NCBI RefSeq assembly: GCF_024166365.1
Contig: NC_064830.1
Location: forward strand, 92,062,968 to 92,126,967
Direction of reading: 5' to 3'
Length of the DNA: 64,000 nucleotides
Source of the DNA: Elephas maximus indicus
Lineage: Eukaryota > Chordata > Mammalia > Proboscidea > Elephantidae
A program made the position numbers and the translations under genes. Under the pieces are notes generated by a model, which was not told where the DNA came from, made no database searches, and worked only from the letters and a program-made list of their open reading frames with translations. Positions within the stretch are counted from its first letter, which is position 1. Every line of letters starts with the position of its first letter. This document shows, piece after piece, positions 29,408 through 41,290 of this stretch.

Positions 29408-32400
29408 TGCGGAGCTGGGCGTGTTTCCTCGAGGTCGGAGGGAATAAGCAGAGAGAGAACCTGGCGTTCACTCTCCAATAGCTGTGGAGGTATAGGGGAC
29501 GCAGGACCTTAGAGAAGAGCAGCCCAGAGAACCTCTAGAAGGTCAGAAATAGGTACGGCACCTTGGCAGGGACAGGCGACAGGCTTGGGGGGTGGGCCAC
29601 CTGGGCTCTAAAGGACTCACCTGAGCCAGCAAGTGGCAACTCACACCATGAGTTAATCAGAAATGAGTCAATACGGGGGAAAGACCTGGGGAAAGGGAGA
29701 AAACAGGGAAGTTCAAGCTCCTTCCAGCCTCTGCAGGGGCTTCCATGCAGGTACCAATCTCTCCCACCCTCTGCCTCAGACTTACCTGGCAGCCTTGCCC
29801 CAGAAGCAAGTAAGGCGGGGCCTGTGCTGAGTGAACTAGGGTTCCCAAGCTACTGGATACTAGTTTGACCTCAGCAGTGACTGGGGAGGGACCTTCACAA
29901 CTGGTAAAGGTCCTTAAGCAGAAACAAAGGGAAGAGGTGGGTTACATTAATGGGTCAGATGGGACTCCCTACCTCTGGCCCTCCTGTCCTGTATAAGTGG
30001 AGAAGCCCACAGGCTGCCTGAAGGCTGCTTGATACCCAGCACAGAAGACCACAGCCCCCGGTCCTTCTCATCTCTGTCCCCCTTCATTCTGCCTCGTGAG
30101 CAGTTAGTTCATTCAGCCAACACTGAGGGTCCCTGGCGGACGTGCAAGAAGCCAAATGCCAGAGGTATGCCAGAGAACCCACCAAGCATAGTCTCTAGGT
30201 CATCAGCATTCTCCTTGAAGGCTGAGATAGAAAGTATGGTACAGCATTCGCTAAGGAAAGTGGCTAAAGTACATATAGACACTCAGAACTGAGATAAAAA
30301 CAAGTAAAGGACCATTCAAAGGGAAAACCACCCCAGAAAAGGTTAATTACGGAGAGGAAAATGAGAAATAAATCTAAGGACAAAACTACTTCCCATATGA
30401 AAAAAATCAGGGTTGGCTATTTGGTGGCTAGAGCGCAGGTACTCGGCCTGGGGAGACACCCACTAAAAGGGAGATGGGGAAGACTATCCCAGGACCAAGG
30501 ATGGGGCACACACTTCAGGCTCCAGGCAGGGAAGCCTGGGCCGACACATCCAGGGGCAGGTACACCAAACAGGAATAAACACCTGAGCCCCCTGCCCCAG
30601 GACAAGCCGATGACAAGTAGAAGAAAATATCCAAGAAGTGAACCACGTTATTATGAGAAAAGCTGGGGAACGGCTTCTCCCATCACAAAGTAGAAATAAA
30701 ATCAGTTACTTTATCGCTGATATCAGAAGAGGCCGATATCAAAAGAGGCAGCAACAGCGCTCTGTCCCTCTAAAGAACAACAGAGGAGACTCATGGGAGG
30801 AGGCTCATCCCCGTTGGCGCCTGAGCAGAGGTGAAGGTGGTGTCTCACAGAGCTAGGCAAGAGCTTCCGTCACTGGCTGGGAGGGAGGCTGGAGCAGATC
30901 TCCACCACTGTATCCATCAACTCCAAGACTCGCTAATCCTGGGAAGAAGGAGAAAAGGGTTTCATCAAAGGTTTCGAAGGAAAGAGGCTGTCTTATCTAT
31001 GGCCGACAGTAGGAAGACGAAGTAAAACTGCGTGACAAACACAGAACTGCAGCACTTGGGGGTGAAAAGCAGCTTTCGGAGATGAGCTAGAGCGAGGCGG
31101 GCCTCCCCTCAGCAGCGGCATCTCTTCCACAGACAGCCTCTGTTGGACGTTTCTGGTGATGGCACATGTGGCGCGTGCCACACCTCACAAGGCCACCAGA
31201 GAGGCCAAGCCTGTCGAAAAGTTCTTCCTTCCAGTGAGGTAAAGGAGGTCTCCCAGAAAAACGGAGTAAAGCTAACTCTTTCTCTACTCCACAACCCTTA
31301 AGATATTCAGGGGGAACCTACTGTGTGCCTAAGTCTTCCCCACTCCAAAAAAAACACCCCATGTTCTTCGTAACAAACCTCAAGAGAGGTAGTTTGAGAC
31401 TCCTCACTAGCCAGTTTGCTCTAGAAGAGCCCCTGTCTTCCAAAGGGACGAAACCTCATCCTATAGACATGGACCGGCTAGGGGCAGCGAGAGGGAAACA
31501 GAAAAATGGGAACCCCCCCCCCTCCCAGGGTGTGGCAACAGCAGCTTTCCTCAGTGCTTTCTGCTTCTTGCCTTCACCTTCTGTCCTGGTGTAAGCAACA
31601 AGCAGAGGAAAAGTGGCTTAAACAAGCGTGAGAAGCAGGAAAACTGCAGAGGCAAGGGAGGCAGTCAGGGGAGACAAAGAGCCCCTGGGCAGGAAAAGGC
31701 CAAAGCCATCCCACCTTCTTGGGGAGAAGCTAGGAGTCAAAGTTCAAGTCTTTAGGACCTGCCAGAGAGGGGTTTGGGGTCCCAGAAGCTGGATGGCTGC
31801 CTGATCCTTCCTCAGACCAAATGAACCACTGTCAAGCAGCACAGATGGCACCCCCCCCCCCGCAAAACAAGGTGCAGCTCTGCTCCCCAGGGGGTATTTG
31901 ATGGACATTTTTCATCACCACAACTGGGAAAAAGGTTGCTACTGGCTGCTAGTGGGTAGAGGCCAAGGATGCTGTTGAACAATGTACAGGACAACCCCCA
32001 CCACGAAGAATTATCTGGCCCCAAAAGTCAAGTGTGCCACTGTTAAGAAACCCTCCTCTTCCGTGTGAACACAGGTAATGCCCGTTCTGTGTTTATGAGG
32101 AAGGGTAAAGGACAAAAACCACATTTACTCAGTTCATTCTCTCCTGTGAACAGTGGGAAAATCCTTCCCTTATGATACTGTCCCAGGAGAGAAAGCCTTG
32201 AGAAAATAGCTTAAAGGGGGAAAAAGTTTCTCTATCACAAACTCTCAAACAAAGCATTTGGATCCCCTTCCTATGAAGGCCAGAGCTGGAGAGACAGACA
32301 GCAGAAAACTAGGGACCGCATTCTTTTCTGCCTTACATTTTCCTGGCTTTTCTCACATGGCCCCTTCCAGCTTATCCACTACCTCTCTGTACTGCCTCAG

Positions 32401-34972
32401 TATGCCTACCACATACGACATCTGCCCATTCCCTATCCTTCCATTTCTTCTCTTTCTTGGGCCTCAATACACACTCAGGTGGTACAAAAGTTAGGTGCTC
32501 TGCTGCTAACCAAACTTGGGTGGGTCAAACCAATTCAGCTGCTCTGGTGGAGAAAGACCTGGTGACCTGCTCCTGTAAAGATTACAGCCCAGAAAACCCT
32601 ATGGGGCAGTTCTGCCATCATATGGGGTCACTATGAGTCAAAACTGACTTGACAGCACCTACCAACAATACCCAAGAGCATCTGCTCACTGCTCTAGCAT
32701 GGGAATTACTGCCATTAAAAGGCTGCCCCCTGCTGGAGATTAGCAGAGAGGACATACACTGGTCCTCACACAGGCTGGAGGGGACAGAAGGAAGCCTGGC
32801 AGAGTTCAGAACTCAAGAGAAGGAAAAGACCCAAAAACAAGTGGTCCCGATACCCACTAAGTAAAGACCGTTATTTCCACACCCCATCGCCTCTAAAATT
32901 GGCCCAATCCAGAGCAGTGGCCCTTGGCACAGCATGGTACCACGATTAACAGGAGAATTCCAAATTCCCAGCATCTGGAGCAGTCGCCCAGCCCCAAGTC
33001 TGCGAAGGTGACTCGGCCCTTTCTCAGGATGGAAAGATTCTCCACTGGGTGAGAACGGTGAGGCTTAAAAGGGGCGTACAAGCCTGTGTTCTTTCTGGCT
33101 GGCCCCAGCTCTCTACGCTCTAAGCCCTCATGGTAAATAATAATGCCACCTGGCATTTGTATACTATTTATCGGTTTTTAGAGTGCTTTCACACTTTTCC
33201 TTTTTCAGTCTGGGGCTCCAGCCAGGGAAAATAAGAAAGTAAGCTGCAGCTGCTCAACAGGGTTTCCCAACCTCCCTCAGCACCATCCCAGACTGGAGAT
33301 GGATCGCCCAGCAACAGTTAACTGTCCCAAACGCTCAGGCATACTTTGTGTGTTTAAAACCATTTTTATTTTGTCAGACTTTTTTTTTTTTTTTTTAAAC
33401 CCTCACGCAGCCTCTTCTCACCTTCTCTCCTCTTAAATATGGCTACTTTTTCTACCCCAAACTCCAACCACAGATGTAAAAGTCAGGCCAAACTGGGTCC
33501 TTTATCCATCGCATCACACACAACACTAATGCACCCACTAGCTGAAAAAGCTAGTCCAGAAGTCTAAGCACTCAACTCTCTAGACTTCAGTCACCATAGG
33601 AGACCTTACAGGCCCCTGCCCCCCGAGGAGAGGGCGGATTTGCCCCCAAACCTTTCCCAGTTACATGACAATGGGGACACAGACCCAAACAATCTAGGAA
33701 ATAAAACGAGCTAGGGTGGAGAGTGGGTGGCCTGGGATTGCAAAGGGAAGAGTAGAAATGGGAAAGAATCAAAGACAACTCATATTGGGAGAAGCAGACC
33801 AGGACTGGCCTATTAGTACTGATGGTTTCACTTCCCAAGGCAAAGGGGCAGCGGGTAAATTGAAACTGGCGTGTTAGCCTGGAGGGGCTGTGGGAGAGGC
33901 TGGGGGGAAGCCCACGAACTTTGGGAAAACAGGACTTTGAGAAACAAGAGAGGAGTAAAACTGGGGTGGGCAGAGGCAAGAGCCAGCCAAGTATGCATTT
34001 AGCATCTATCAGTGCCAAGCACTTCGATGGAAGAAACGTGGAAGCTTACTGGGAATTCTGGTAATGACTGGGTAAAAAGTGATAAAGATAAGGGTCTCTC
34101 TGCAGTTACCTGAAAAAATGCAAAACCTGAGGGGCTGTGGCCAAGGAGCTGCCGCATCAGGGGAGATGGGCTGAGGAGGTGCGTGTGAGGGCCTAGCTTG
34201 GTGAAGGATTAAAGAGTCTCTGTTAAAGAAGATGTTTAATACTGACAAGCAACTGGGAGGAAGGAGACCCCAATGACCAAGCACTAACGTCGCTTGCTGA
34301 AAGGAAATTTTAGTGAAGAACCAGTCGAGATGTCTGATTACGGGAAAAGGCTTCCAAAGTCATGAACGCTTGGACTTTAAGCCCCGCAAGGCCCAGCTGA
34401 TTCCCACAAGAACACCGAGGCGTGTTGGGGAAAATCTCCAGGAAGCGCCAGTCACACAGCACGGGCTCTGTGAAGAGCTGACCATTAGGGTCGGGGACCC
34501 CCTCGGCGGGCCCGGCGGAGGATGCGAGCGGGTGGGATGAGGCCCCCGGGGGAGATCGGCTCTCCGCCCCGGGCAGAATTTGGGAAGGGCCCGAAGGGGC
34601 GACCGTTAGGAGCGCGGGGGTGGGGAGGAGGCGGGCCGGGCCGGGGAGGACAACGTGCCCTTCAGGGAGGGGGCGCCAGGTGCGCGGGGCGCGGGGTGAA
34701 GGGCGAGCGGCGCCAGGAGGGCCCTGGGCTCTGAGGGCGCGCGGGGGCACGGCCCGCTTCGGGGGAGGGTCCGCCGGCGGGCGTCGGGGAGGGGCCGAGA
34801 GGGCGGACGCACCGGGCAGGCGACGGCGACCTCGGGGAGGAGACGGGGGAGGGTCCGGCCGGCGGCCCGCGCTCTGGCTCTCGCAGGCTCCGCGCGGCCG
34901 CCTCGGCGTCGGGGGCGGGCCTGCCCCAGGCCCGGCTGCGGGCCGGGGTCCACGAAGCCGCCGAGCGCTTAC
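29408..34972 (-). other. GIGYF1: GIGYF1 5' UTR exons and large 5' introns
   Basis: Between the start-codon exon and the CpG island. The first coding exon probably extends to 29481, where a CACAG acceptor is seen on the minus strand. Exon 1 probably ends at the donor at 34971-34972 (GCG|GTAAGC on minus). Further noncoding exons are expected but I could not place them. The stretch holds one AfroSINE (32475-32672), C-runs at 31507-31517 and 31851-31861, and otherwise unique sequence without coding signs. Confidence 0.5.
32475..32672 (+). mobile_element. AfroSINE, long variant
   Basis: Forward AfroSINE with the longer middle ('ctgctcctgtaaagattaca'), then 'aaaaccctatggggcagttc' and a CAACAA-type tail. 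Inside a GIGYF1 5' intron. Confidence 0.8.
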
Positions 34973-35420
34973 CGCGGGCGGGTGGCGCGAGGTTCGGTCC
35001 CAGGGCGTTGGCGGCGCGCGGAGGGCGGGCGGCGGGCGGGCAGCGGCGGCGGGGGAGGGGGCGCTGGCGCTCCCGCGGCGGCCGCTCCTCTCTGTTTGTG
35101 TTTGTAGCAAGATGGCTGCCCGCCTCGCACCACGTGACGCGGACGCGGGGACGCGGGGCCGCCCCCTCCGCCGTCGCCGCCACCGCCCTCCGCGGCTCCC
35201 GCGGGCTCGGACCCCGCACGGCCTCGCGCGCTCCCCGCGTGTCCAGAGGGGCGCGGCACTGACGCCCGCCCCGCCGAACGCCCCGGCACGTGACCCGGGA
35301 GCCTGGCTCGTCACGTGACGTGAGGCCTGCTGCTGGCGGGGCGGGGGGATGCCCCCGGGGTTCTCCCTGAGCTCCCGGGGGTACCCCCGGCACGTGACGC
35401 GGGACCCTCGGGACTGAGAC
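34480..35420 (-). promoter_or_regulatory. GIGYF1: GIGYF1 CpG-island promoter with E-box cluster
   Basis: Very GC- and CpG-rich island upstream of the inferred exon 1 donor (34971-34972). It contains CACGTGAC four times (35131-35138, 35287-35294, 35312-35319, 35391-35398). The third is part of the perfect palindrome GTCACGTGAC at 35310-35319. A YY1-type AAGATGGC lies at 35109-35116. No TATA box is evident. The start site is inferred near 35,050-35,150 on the minus strand. Confidence 0.7.
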
Positions 35421-36154
35421 CAGGGCTAGTGGCATCTTCGCCAATTCCTGACCAGTCGGCTTCCTTCAGGAAGCCCGCCTGGATTGAAAGAGACAAAATC
35501 GAGAAATGTGCATTATGCATCTTGGGATATGTGAAATAAGCGAAGAACCTCATCACTTAGAAACAGTCCCAGGCGGCAGTGGCTTGTGAGACCTGGAGTT
35601 TCTGGTTCAGCTTCTAGATCTCGGGCGAATGAGTTGAAGGTTTCGAGCCCCAGCTTCTTTTTTATTTAAAAAAAAAAAAAAAAATAGTGCCGTCTTTTTT
35701 ACAGAGGGGTGTTAATGCTGTTCCCACCACCCACCCCCGCGTTCCCTTCATTGATTGCTGTAAGAATTTAAATAGGTGAATGTGAAAGCTTTGGAAAGAG
35801 ACAAACTACTATGTAAATGTGAGACGTTAGGCTGAAACTTCGTTTGTTTAAAAAAGAGGTTTTCAAGAATGACTCCTCCGAATCGCTGAAATTTTTAGGA
35901 TGAAAAAGTTTTGCGTGTGTGTTCGTCGTTTTCTTTGGAAGTCATTCCAGAATGTAGACTTTACTTTCCCACTTTCTAAAACAGCTGTTACCAAACACAA
36001 TGTAATCCTTTTCATGACGGGAAAGTAAGTTCATGACTTGGAACTTGAGTCCCTTGTGTGGTACCTTAACAGAATGTGGACTTCAGGAGTGATCTCGAAG
36101 GCCCTTTGTTCCTTCAGTAAGCACCCTCTTGCTTCTGTGCACTGTAGTTTTAGT

Positions 36155-36525
36155 CTTTTTTTTTTTTTTTTAAGCATGCTTTAAGTGGAAGTTTATAGCT
36201 CAAGTTGGTTTCTCATACAAAAATTTATACACACATTGGTATGTGACCCTAGTTGCTATCCCTATGTCAGCACACTCCTTTCCATCCTGTATTTCCCGTG
36301 TCCATTCAACCAGCTCCTGTCCCTTTCTGCCTTTTCATCTCACCTCTACACAGGAACTGCCAATTTAGTCTCACGTATCTACTTTTATCTACTTGAACTA
36401 AGAAGCACAGTCTTCGGGAGTATCATTTTATGTCTTACAGTACAGTCATCTCTGTCTGAAGATTTGGCTCCAGGAATGGTTTTAGTTTGGGGTCAACAGA
36501 GAGTCCAGGCAGTGTCTGTTTTTTA
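36155..36525 (-). mobile_element. Afrotherian L1 3' UTR-like repeat
   Basis: T-run followed by 'tggtttctcatacaaaaatt' and 'acacacattggtatgtgacc', a pattern I recall as the reverse of a common 3' repeat in elephant-type genomes. Ends and family are uncertain. Confidence 0.5.
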
Positions 36526-36584
36526 AGTTTTGTTGGCTTTCCTGCTTCTGTGTTGTCTTGCTTGTCTTGTAAGCTGCTTGCTTA

Positions 36585-36745
36585 CTGGCTGGAAAATGCA
36601 GTGGTTAAGAATAAGGACTCCATCCCTTACTGACTGTGACCTTGGGCAAGTTGGTTAACCTGTCTTTTGTGGTTTGTATCCTAAAGCATTTAGCATGGTA
36701 CTCGTCAAGCCAAACACTCCACAAATGTTAGCTAATAGGGGCTTC
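36585..36745 (+). repeat. MIR fragment, copy 1 of a local duplicate
   Basis: Forward MIR ('tgaccttgggcaagttggtt'). The segment and its left flank recur at about 39585-39740. Confidence 0.65.
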
Positions 36746-37108
36746 TGGTTTAATGTGATTTGTGAAACGCAATATTCAGGACAGTTAACACTATGAAAAT
36801 GTGTATCAGCAGAACGCAGCTTGAGTCAGAGAACTGCTAGAATAAAATAAGTGTATGGCCACTGTTTTTTCTACTTAAAAGCTTTTGTTGGTGGTTTACT
36901 TTTCTGGATTGGAGTTATGTTCTAGGTGGTTGAAGTTACCAGCAGCCTAATCTCTCAATTTAATAAGCAAACGAGATTGTAAACTATGGTAAAGAGATTA
37001 TACAGGGAAAAAGAGGGTGGGTCTCTGTGGGGTGGAAGCAGCCAGGACACTGGCTGTTTGAGCTGATCTGGTGGGAAGGGCAGGATTTGGATAGATTTAG
37101 GAAAAGTG

Positions 37109-37275
37109 CAGAAGTTCCTGGGTAGTGCAAATGATTAAGCACTCAGCTACTAGCCAAAAGGTTGGTGGTTCGAACCCACCTAGATACCCCTTGGAGGTAA
37201 GGCCTGGCCATCTGCTTCTATAAGGTCACTGCCATAAAAACCCTATGGAGCGCAGTTCTACTCAATGGCAACTGG
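37109..37275 (+). mobile_element. AfroSINE, long variant, with target-site duplication
   Basis: Forward copy with 'aggttggtggttcgaaccca'. Flanked by a perfect 11-bp duplication TAGGAAAAGTG (37098-37108 and 37276-37286). Confidence 0.9.
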
Positions 37276-38030
37276 TAGGAAAAGTGTGTGTAGGTTTGTG
37301 AAGAGTGACAGTCCGGGCTGATGAGAGAAGAGGATCCTGAACCGCTAGTTGAACAAGAAATGAAGTGAAACTTAAGTTGAGGGGCTGGAATGCTGCTGTG
37401 AAAGTCTGCGTTTGAGAGTAGAAACCACTGTGGATGTAGCATAATAAGGACAGCACACTGGATTCCAGGGTAGAAGGTTGGGGCGATTGCGCAGGATCCC
37501 CTGTGTATCATTTTGCAAGTCATTTAATCTCCCCGACTCTAAAGTGGGAGGGCTGTTTCTGATGACACTGAATGTATAGGCTGCCTCTTTGAGGAAGGAA
37601 ACAATTAAATCTGAACTGTGAATCTCCCATCCGGTATTATGAAAACAGTCACTTGGACCTAAAATACTTTTGTTTATTCAGGTGCTATGCTGTAGAATGT
37701 CTTGATCTGGGTTGTTTTCAATTTGCAAACGTTTGAACTTAACAAAGATTTAGTTAAGATGATTAATTGAGATAAAAGGGAGGTCTCAAGACTAACAGCC
37801 AATCTCTGCCTTTTTTATAATGCCAGGTTCATCTGTGGTGTTTTCCTTCAATGAAATGTAAAGAGATAAGGACTCTCTTGTTGTTAAATCAGTTTATTAC
37901 AGAGACTGACTTCACCCACCTAAATTGCCAATGTTTATATTTAGCTGGATATCAACACTTGTAAAACATGTGTCAAATACCATGAAAAGACACACAGCCT
38001 GAGCAATGTGGTGATAGTTCATTAAAGTGA

Positions 38031-38190
38031 CAAAAAAAAACCTGTTGCGTCAAGTCGATTCCGACTCATAGCAGCCCTATAGGACAGAGTAGAACTGCTC
38101 CACAAGGTTTCCGAGGAGTGGCTGGTGGATTCAAACTGTTGACCTTTTGGTTACCAGCTGATTTATTAACCACCACGCTACCAGGGCTCC
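38031..38190 (-). mobile_element. AfroSINE
   Basis: Reverse copy starting with an A-run and containing 'ccctataggacagagtagaa'. ATTAAAG on both flanks suggests the duplicated target. Confidence 0.9.
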
Positions 38191-39430
38191 TGATTAAAGC
38201 AAAGCCTCATAAGTTGTCTAAATTCCTGAGGAGTAAGAAACAGGATCAGCACAAAACTGGTTCCAGTGGGGCGGAGGTTCAGCTATAACTCTGCCTCCCC
38301 ACTTTCTCCATAATTTCTGACACCAGCCACTCCCCCCGTGACACTCTACTTCTCTGCAGGACTTGATAATTTATTGCAGTGGCCTCACAGAACTCACAGA
38401 CCATACTCACAGTTATGCGGTTTATTAGGAAAGTTAACAGGTTATATAACTCAGGACCGTATCAGCTTGGAAGTTGCAAGAACGCAGGATCCGTGTCAGG
38501 AAACACACAGGCCTCCAGTGATCAGTTGGGTGTGGCTTCTCTGCCAGGTGGCTGTCTTCTCTGCCTTGCAGGCCCCTCCATTGTCAGGCTCCCTGCCACT
38601 AACTGGCCCAGCTCATAGCCAGTATAGCAGCCTGCTCAGCTTTCTCAGCTGCTGCTCTGCTAGTAGCAGCTCTGTACCGTCAGACCTCTCTGCCATCGGC
38701 TCTTCCATGGCTAACTGGCCCAGCTCATAGCCAGTGTAACAGCCTAGTCAGCTTTCTTAGCTGCTGCTCTGCTAGCAGCAACTTTCTGCTGTTGGACCTC
38801 TCTGCTGTTGGGTGCTCTGCTTTCAGGCTATCCGCCTTCAGCCTCTTTGCTGCTAATTGGGCCAGTTAACCGCCCGCGTAGCAACTGTTCAGAAGTAGGC
38901 CTCTTTGCTGCTAACTACCCCAGCCAGTGTAGCAGCTTCAAGATCACTCAGTTCCCACGTGGCTCTGCTTCTCTGTTGGGCAGCTCTTAGCCAGTATCTC
39001 CCTCTCTCTTCCAGGAGGCCTCTCAAAACTTCTGCAGTTCAGCCATTTATATATCCTGATCCTTGTCAGTTACAAGGCGAGGCCTCCCTCATCAGACCAG
39101 TTCAACCAATCCTCAGTCAACCCCTGCAATGTCAATCAACTCAGGTCTTGTTAGTTATCAGGGGGAAGTATCAAACCATCAAGTTGCTTTTACAGTTTAC
39201 CCAGGAAATGTCAATTAACCTAGAAGATCCCTTGGGCAAAAGTAATACACCGTTTGGGGTAGAAAATAACCTGGGAGCCCCCGCCCACATTGCTTCTCCG
39301 AAAAATTAGGAAAAAGAGTTTAAGGGGGAAAATCTCCCAAGCTGGTTTTTCCCAAAGAACCAAAGCAAAAGGCCGCGTAAAGGAACTCAATTTGCCATGT
39401 CCCTAAACTGTGCTTGTAGTAAATTATTTC
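38191..39430 (-). mobile_element. Endogenous retrovirus LTR (probably ERVL type), with adjoining primer-site remnant
   Basis: Fossil LTR in minus orientation. Its complement shows a TATA-like atatataaatgg, a later poly(A)-signal-like caataaattatc and, just after the LTR, TGGTGTCAGAAATTATGG at 38309-38326, which resembles the tRNA-Leu primer site used by ERVL elements. About four degenerate copies of a 112-bp unit lie inside the LTR (38599-38950). No coding region is present. Ends and family are approximate. Confidence 0.6.
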
Positions 39431-39584
39431 AGACACAGTGGGCCTTAACATTAATGTATTACATTCAGAATTACTTTTGGCCATGAATTAAGTTTTCTGA
39501 TCGGCCTACGTAACAAGGGTGGCAATATTTCGGGGATTTGGAACAGCAGCTTTCTATTATCCACTGCTCCTTCTATGTGGTCAG

Positions 39585-39740
39585 GCAAGCTGCTTGCTCA
39601 CAGGCTAGAAAATGCAGCGGCTCAGAGTGAGGACTCCCGCGCTGCTTCCATCCTGTACTGACTGTGGCCTTGGGCAAGTTGGTTAACCTCTCTGTCTGGG
39701 GTGGTTTGTATCATAAAGCACTTGTCACAGTGCTTTAAAG
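39585..39740 (+). repeat. MIR fragment, copy 2 of a local duplicate
   Basis: Same MIR plus flank as at 36570-36745 (shared 'gctgcttgctcacaggctag'-like start and 'ttgggcaagttggttaacct'). Confidence 0.65.
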
Positions 39741-39939
39741 TTAAAAGTACGCCTGACAATTTCATAACCCCAAACAACGTGGAACTTTCTTTATATTTGG
39801 ATAATAGCCACTTGGTGGAGTTGATGTGAGGACAGGAAGAGAGAATGCCTCAATAAAGCACACTATTAGGGGTAAACTGGTCTGCAAATGTTAGGTGTAT
39901 TGTTAATAAGACAGACCACACACAAAAAGCAGTTGGGTT

Positions 39940-40465
39940 TTTAATACACAAGCAATGAACAAGTAGAAAAGAAAATCAAGGAAACATTACTATTTACAAT
40001 AGGCAAAAAAAAAAAAAAAAAACCAAACACGGTGCTGTCGAGTTGATTCCGACTCATAGCAGCACTATAGGACAGAGTAGAACTGCCCCATAGAGTTTCC
40101 AAGGAGTGCCTGGCAGATTCGAACTGCTGACCCTTTGGTTAGCAGCTGTAGCACTTAACCACTACGCCACCAGGGTTTCCACTAATAAAATACCTAGGAA
40201 TAATTTTAACTAGGAAGGAGAAAGACATGTGCACAGAAAACTGTAAAACATTTCTAAATGAAATCAAAGAAGACCTAAATAAATGGAAGGACATTCCATG
40301 TTTGTGGGTTTGAAGGCTTGCTATAGTTAGGATGTCAATACTATGCAAAGCAATCTATAAATTCACTGCAGTCCCCATCAAAATTCCAACAGCTTTCCAT
40401 GCAGAAATGGAAAAGCCCATCCTCAAATTTGTATGGAAGGGCAAGGGACCCTAAATAGCTAAATC
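39940..40465 (+). mobile_element. LINE-1 ORF2 3' fragment, split by an AfroSINE
   Basis: Forward L1: 'gaacaagtagaaaagaaaat' before the SINE, and 'aataaaatacctaggaataa' through 'gtccccatcaaaattccaac' after it. Confidence 0.8.
40005..40180 (-). mobile_element. AfroSINE
   Basis: Reverse copy beginning with an A-run of about 18 and ending 'gccaccagggtttcc'. It interrupts the L1 fragment around it. Confidence 0.92.
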
Positions 40466-40469
40466 AATC

Positions 40470-41290
40470 TTTTCAAAAATTTTATTTATTTTCTTGAGAA
40501 TATACACACACGTTAATTCAACAGTTTCTACATGTACAGTTCAGTGACATTGATTATATTCTTTGGGTTGTACAACCGTTCTCACTCTCCTTTTCTGAGT
40601 TGTTCCTCTCCCATTAATAAACTCACTGTCCCCTAAGTTTCCTATCTAACCTTTCAAGTTGCTGTTGTCAGTTTGATCCCATGTAGATAAATCTTGAGAG
40701 AGCGCAGTGCTCAAGGCAGACATTCTTTACTAGGTAAGTTAAACTATTGTCTGATTTTAAGAAGATTTCAGGGGATATTTTTGGTTTAAGATTTAAAGAT
40801 TATCTTAGAGCAATTGTTTCAGGGGTTCATCCAGCCTCCGTGGCTCCAGGAAGTCTAGAGTCCATAAAAACATTGAAACTCTGTGCAGCATTTCCCCCTT
40901 TTGATCAGGATTCTTTTATGGAATCTTTCATCGAAATATTCAGTAATGGTAGCTTGGCACCATCCAGTTCTTCTGGTTTCGTGGCAAAGGAGGCAGCTGT
41001 TCATGGAGGCAATTAGCCATACATTCCATTTCCTTTTCCTACTCCTGACTTTCCCTCCTGTGTTACTCCAGATGAATACAGACCAATTGTTGTACATTAG
41101 ATGGCCACTTGCAAGGTTTTAAGACTTGGGAACTATGCGATGAACTAGGAGGTAGAACAGAAGCACTAAACACACTATTAGACCCAATTCTGGGATGTCC
41201 CACGAAACCATGACCTCCAAACCAAGGAACCAAATCCCACGAGGTATTTGGTTGTACATAAGCAGCCTCGACAGCTACTTTTTTGTTGTT
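40470..41290 (-). mobile_element. Afrotherian repeat, probably L1 3' UTR
   Basis: Phrases such as 'caaggcagacattctttact' and 'ccatgacctccaaaccaagg' belong to an abundant repeat I recall from elephant-type genomes, next to L1 sequence in the same orientation. An 89-codon frame at 40747-41016 is incidental. Confidence 0.5.

Noticed and set aside
34310-35444. Long open frames on both strands (334, 260 and 232 codons) in the GIGYF1 CpG island
   Set aside because: GC-rich DNA has few stop codons. The products are Arg/Pro/Gly/Ala-rich with no family resemblance, and several overlap in different frames.
38599-38950. Spaced repeats resembling a CRISPR-like array
   Set aside because: Units are 112 bp, degenerate and contiguous inside an LTR of a vertebrate genome; no short repeat/spacer structure.
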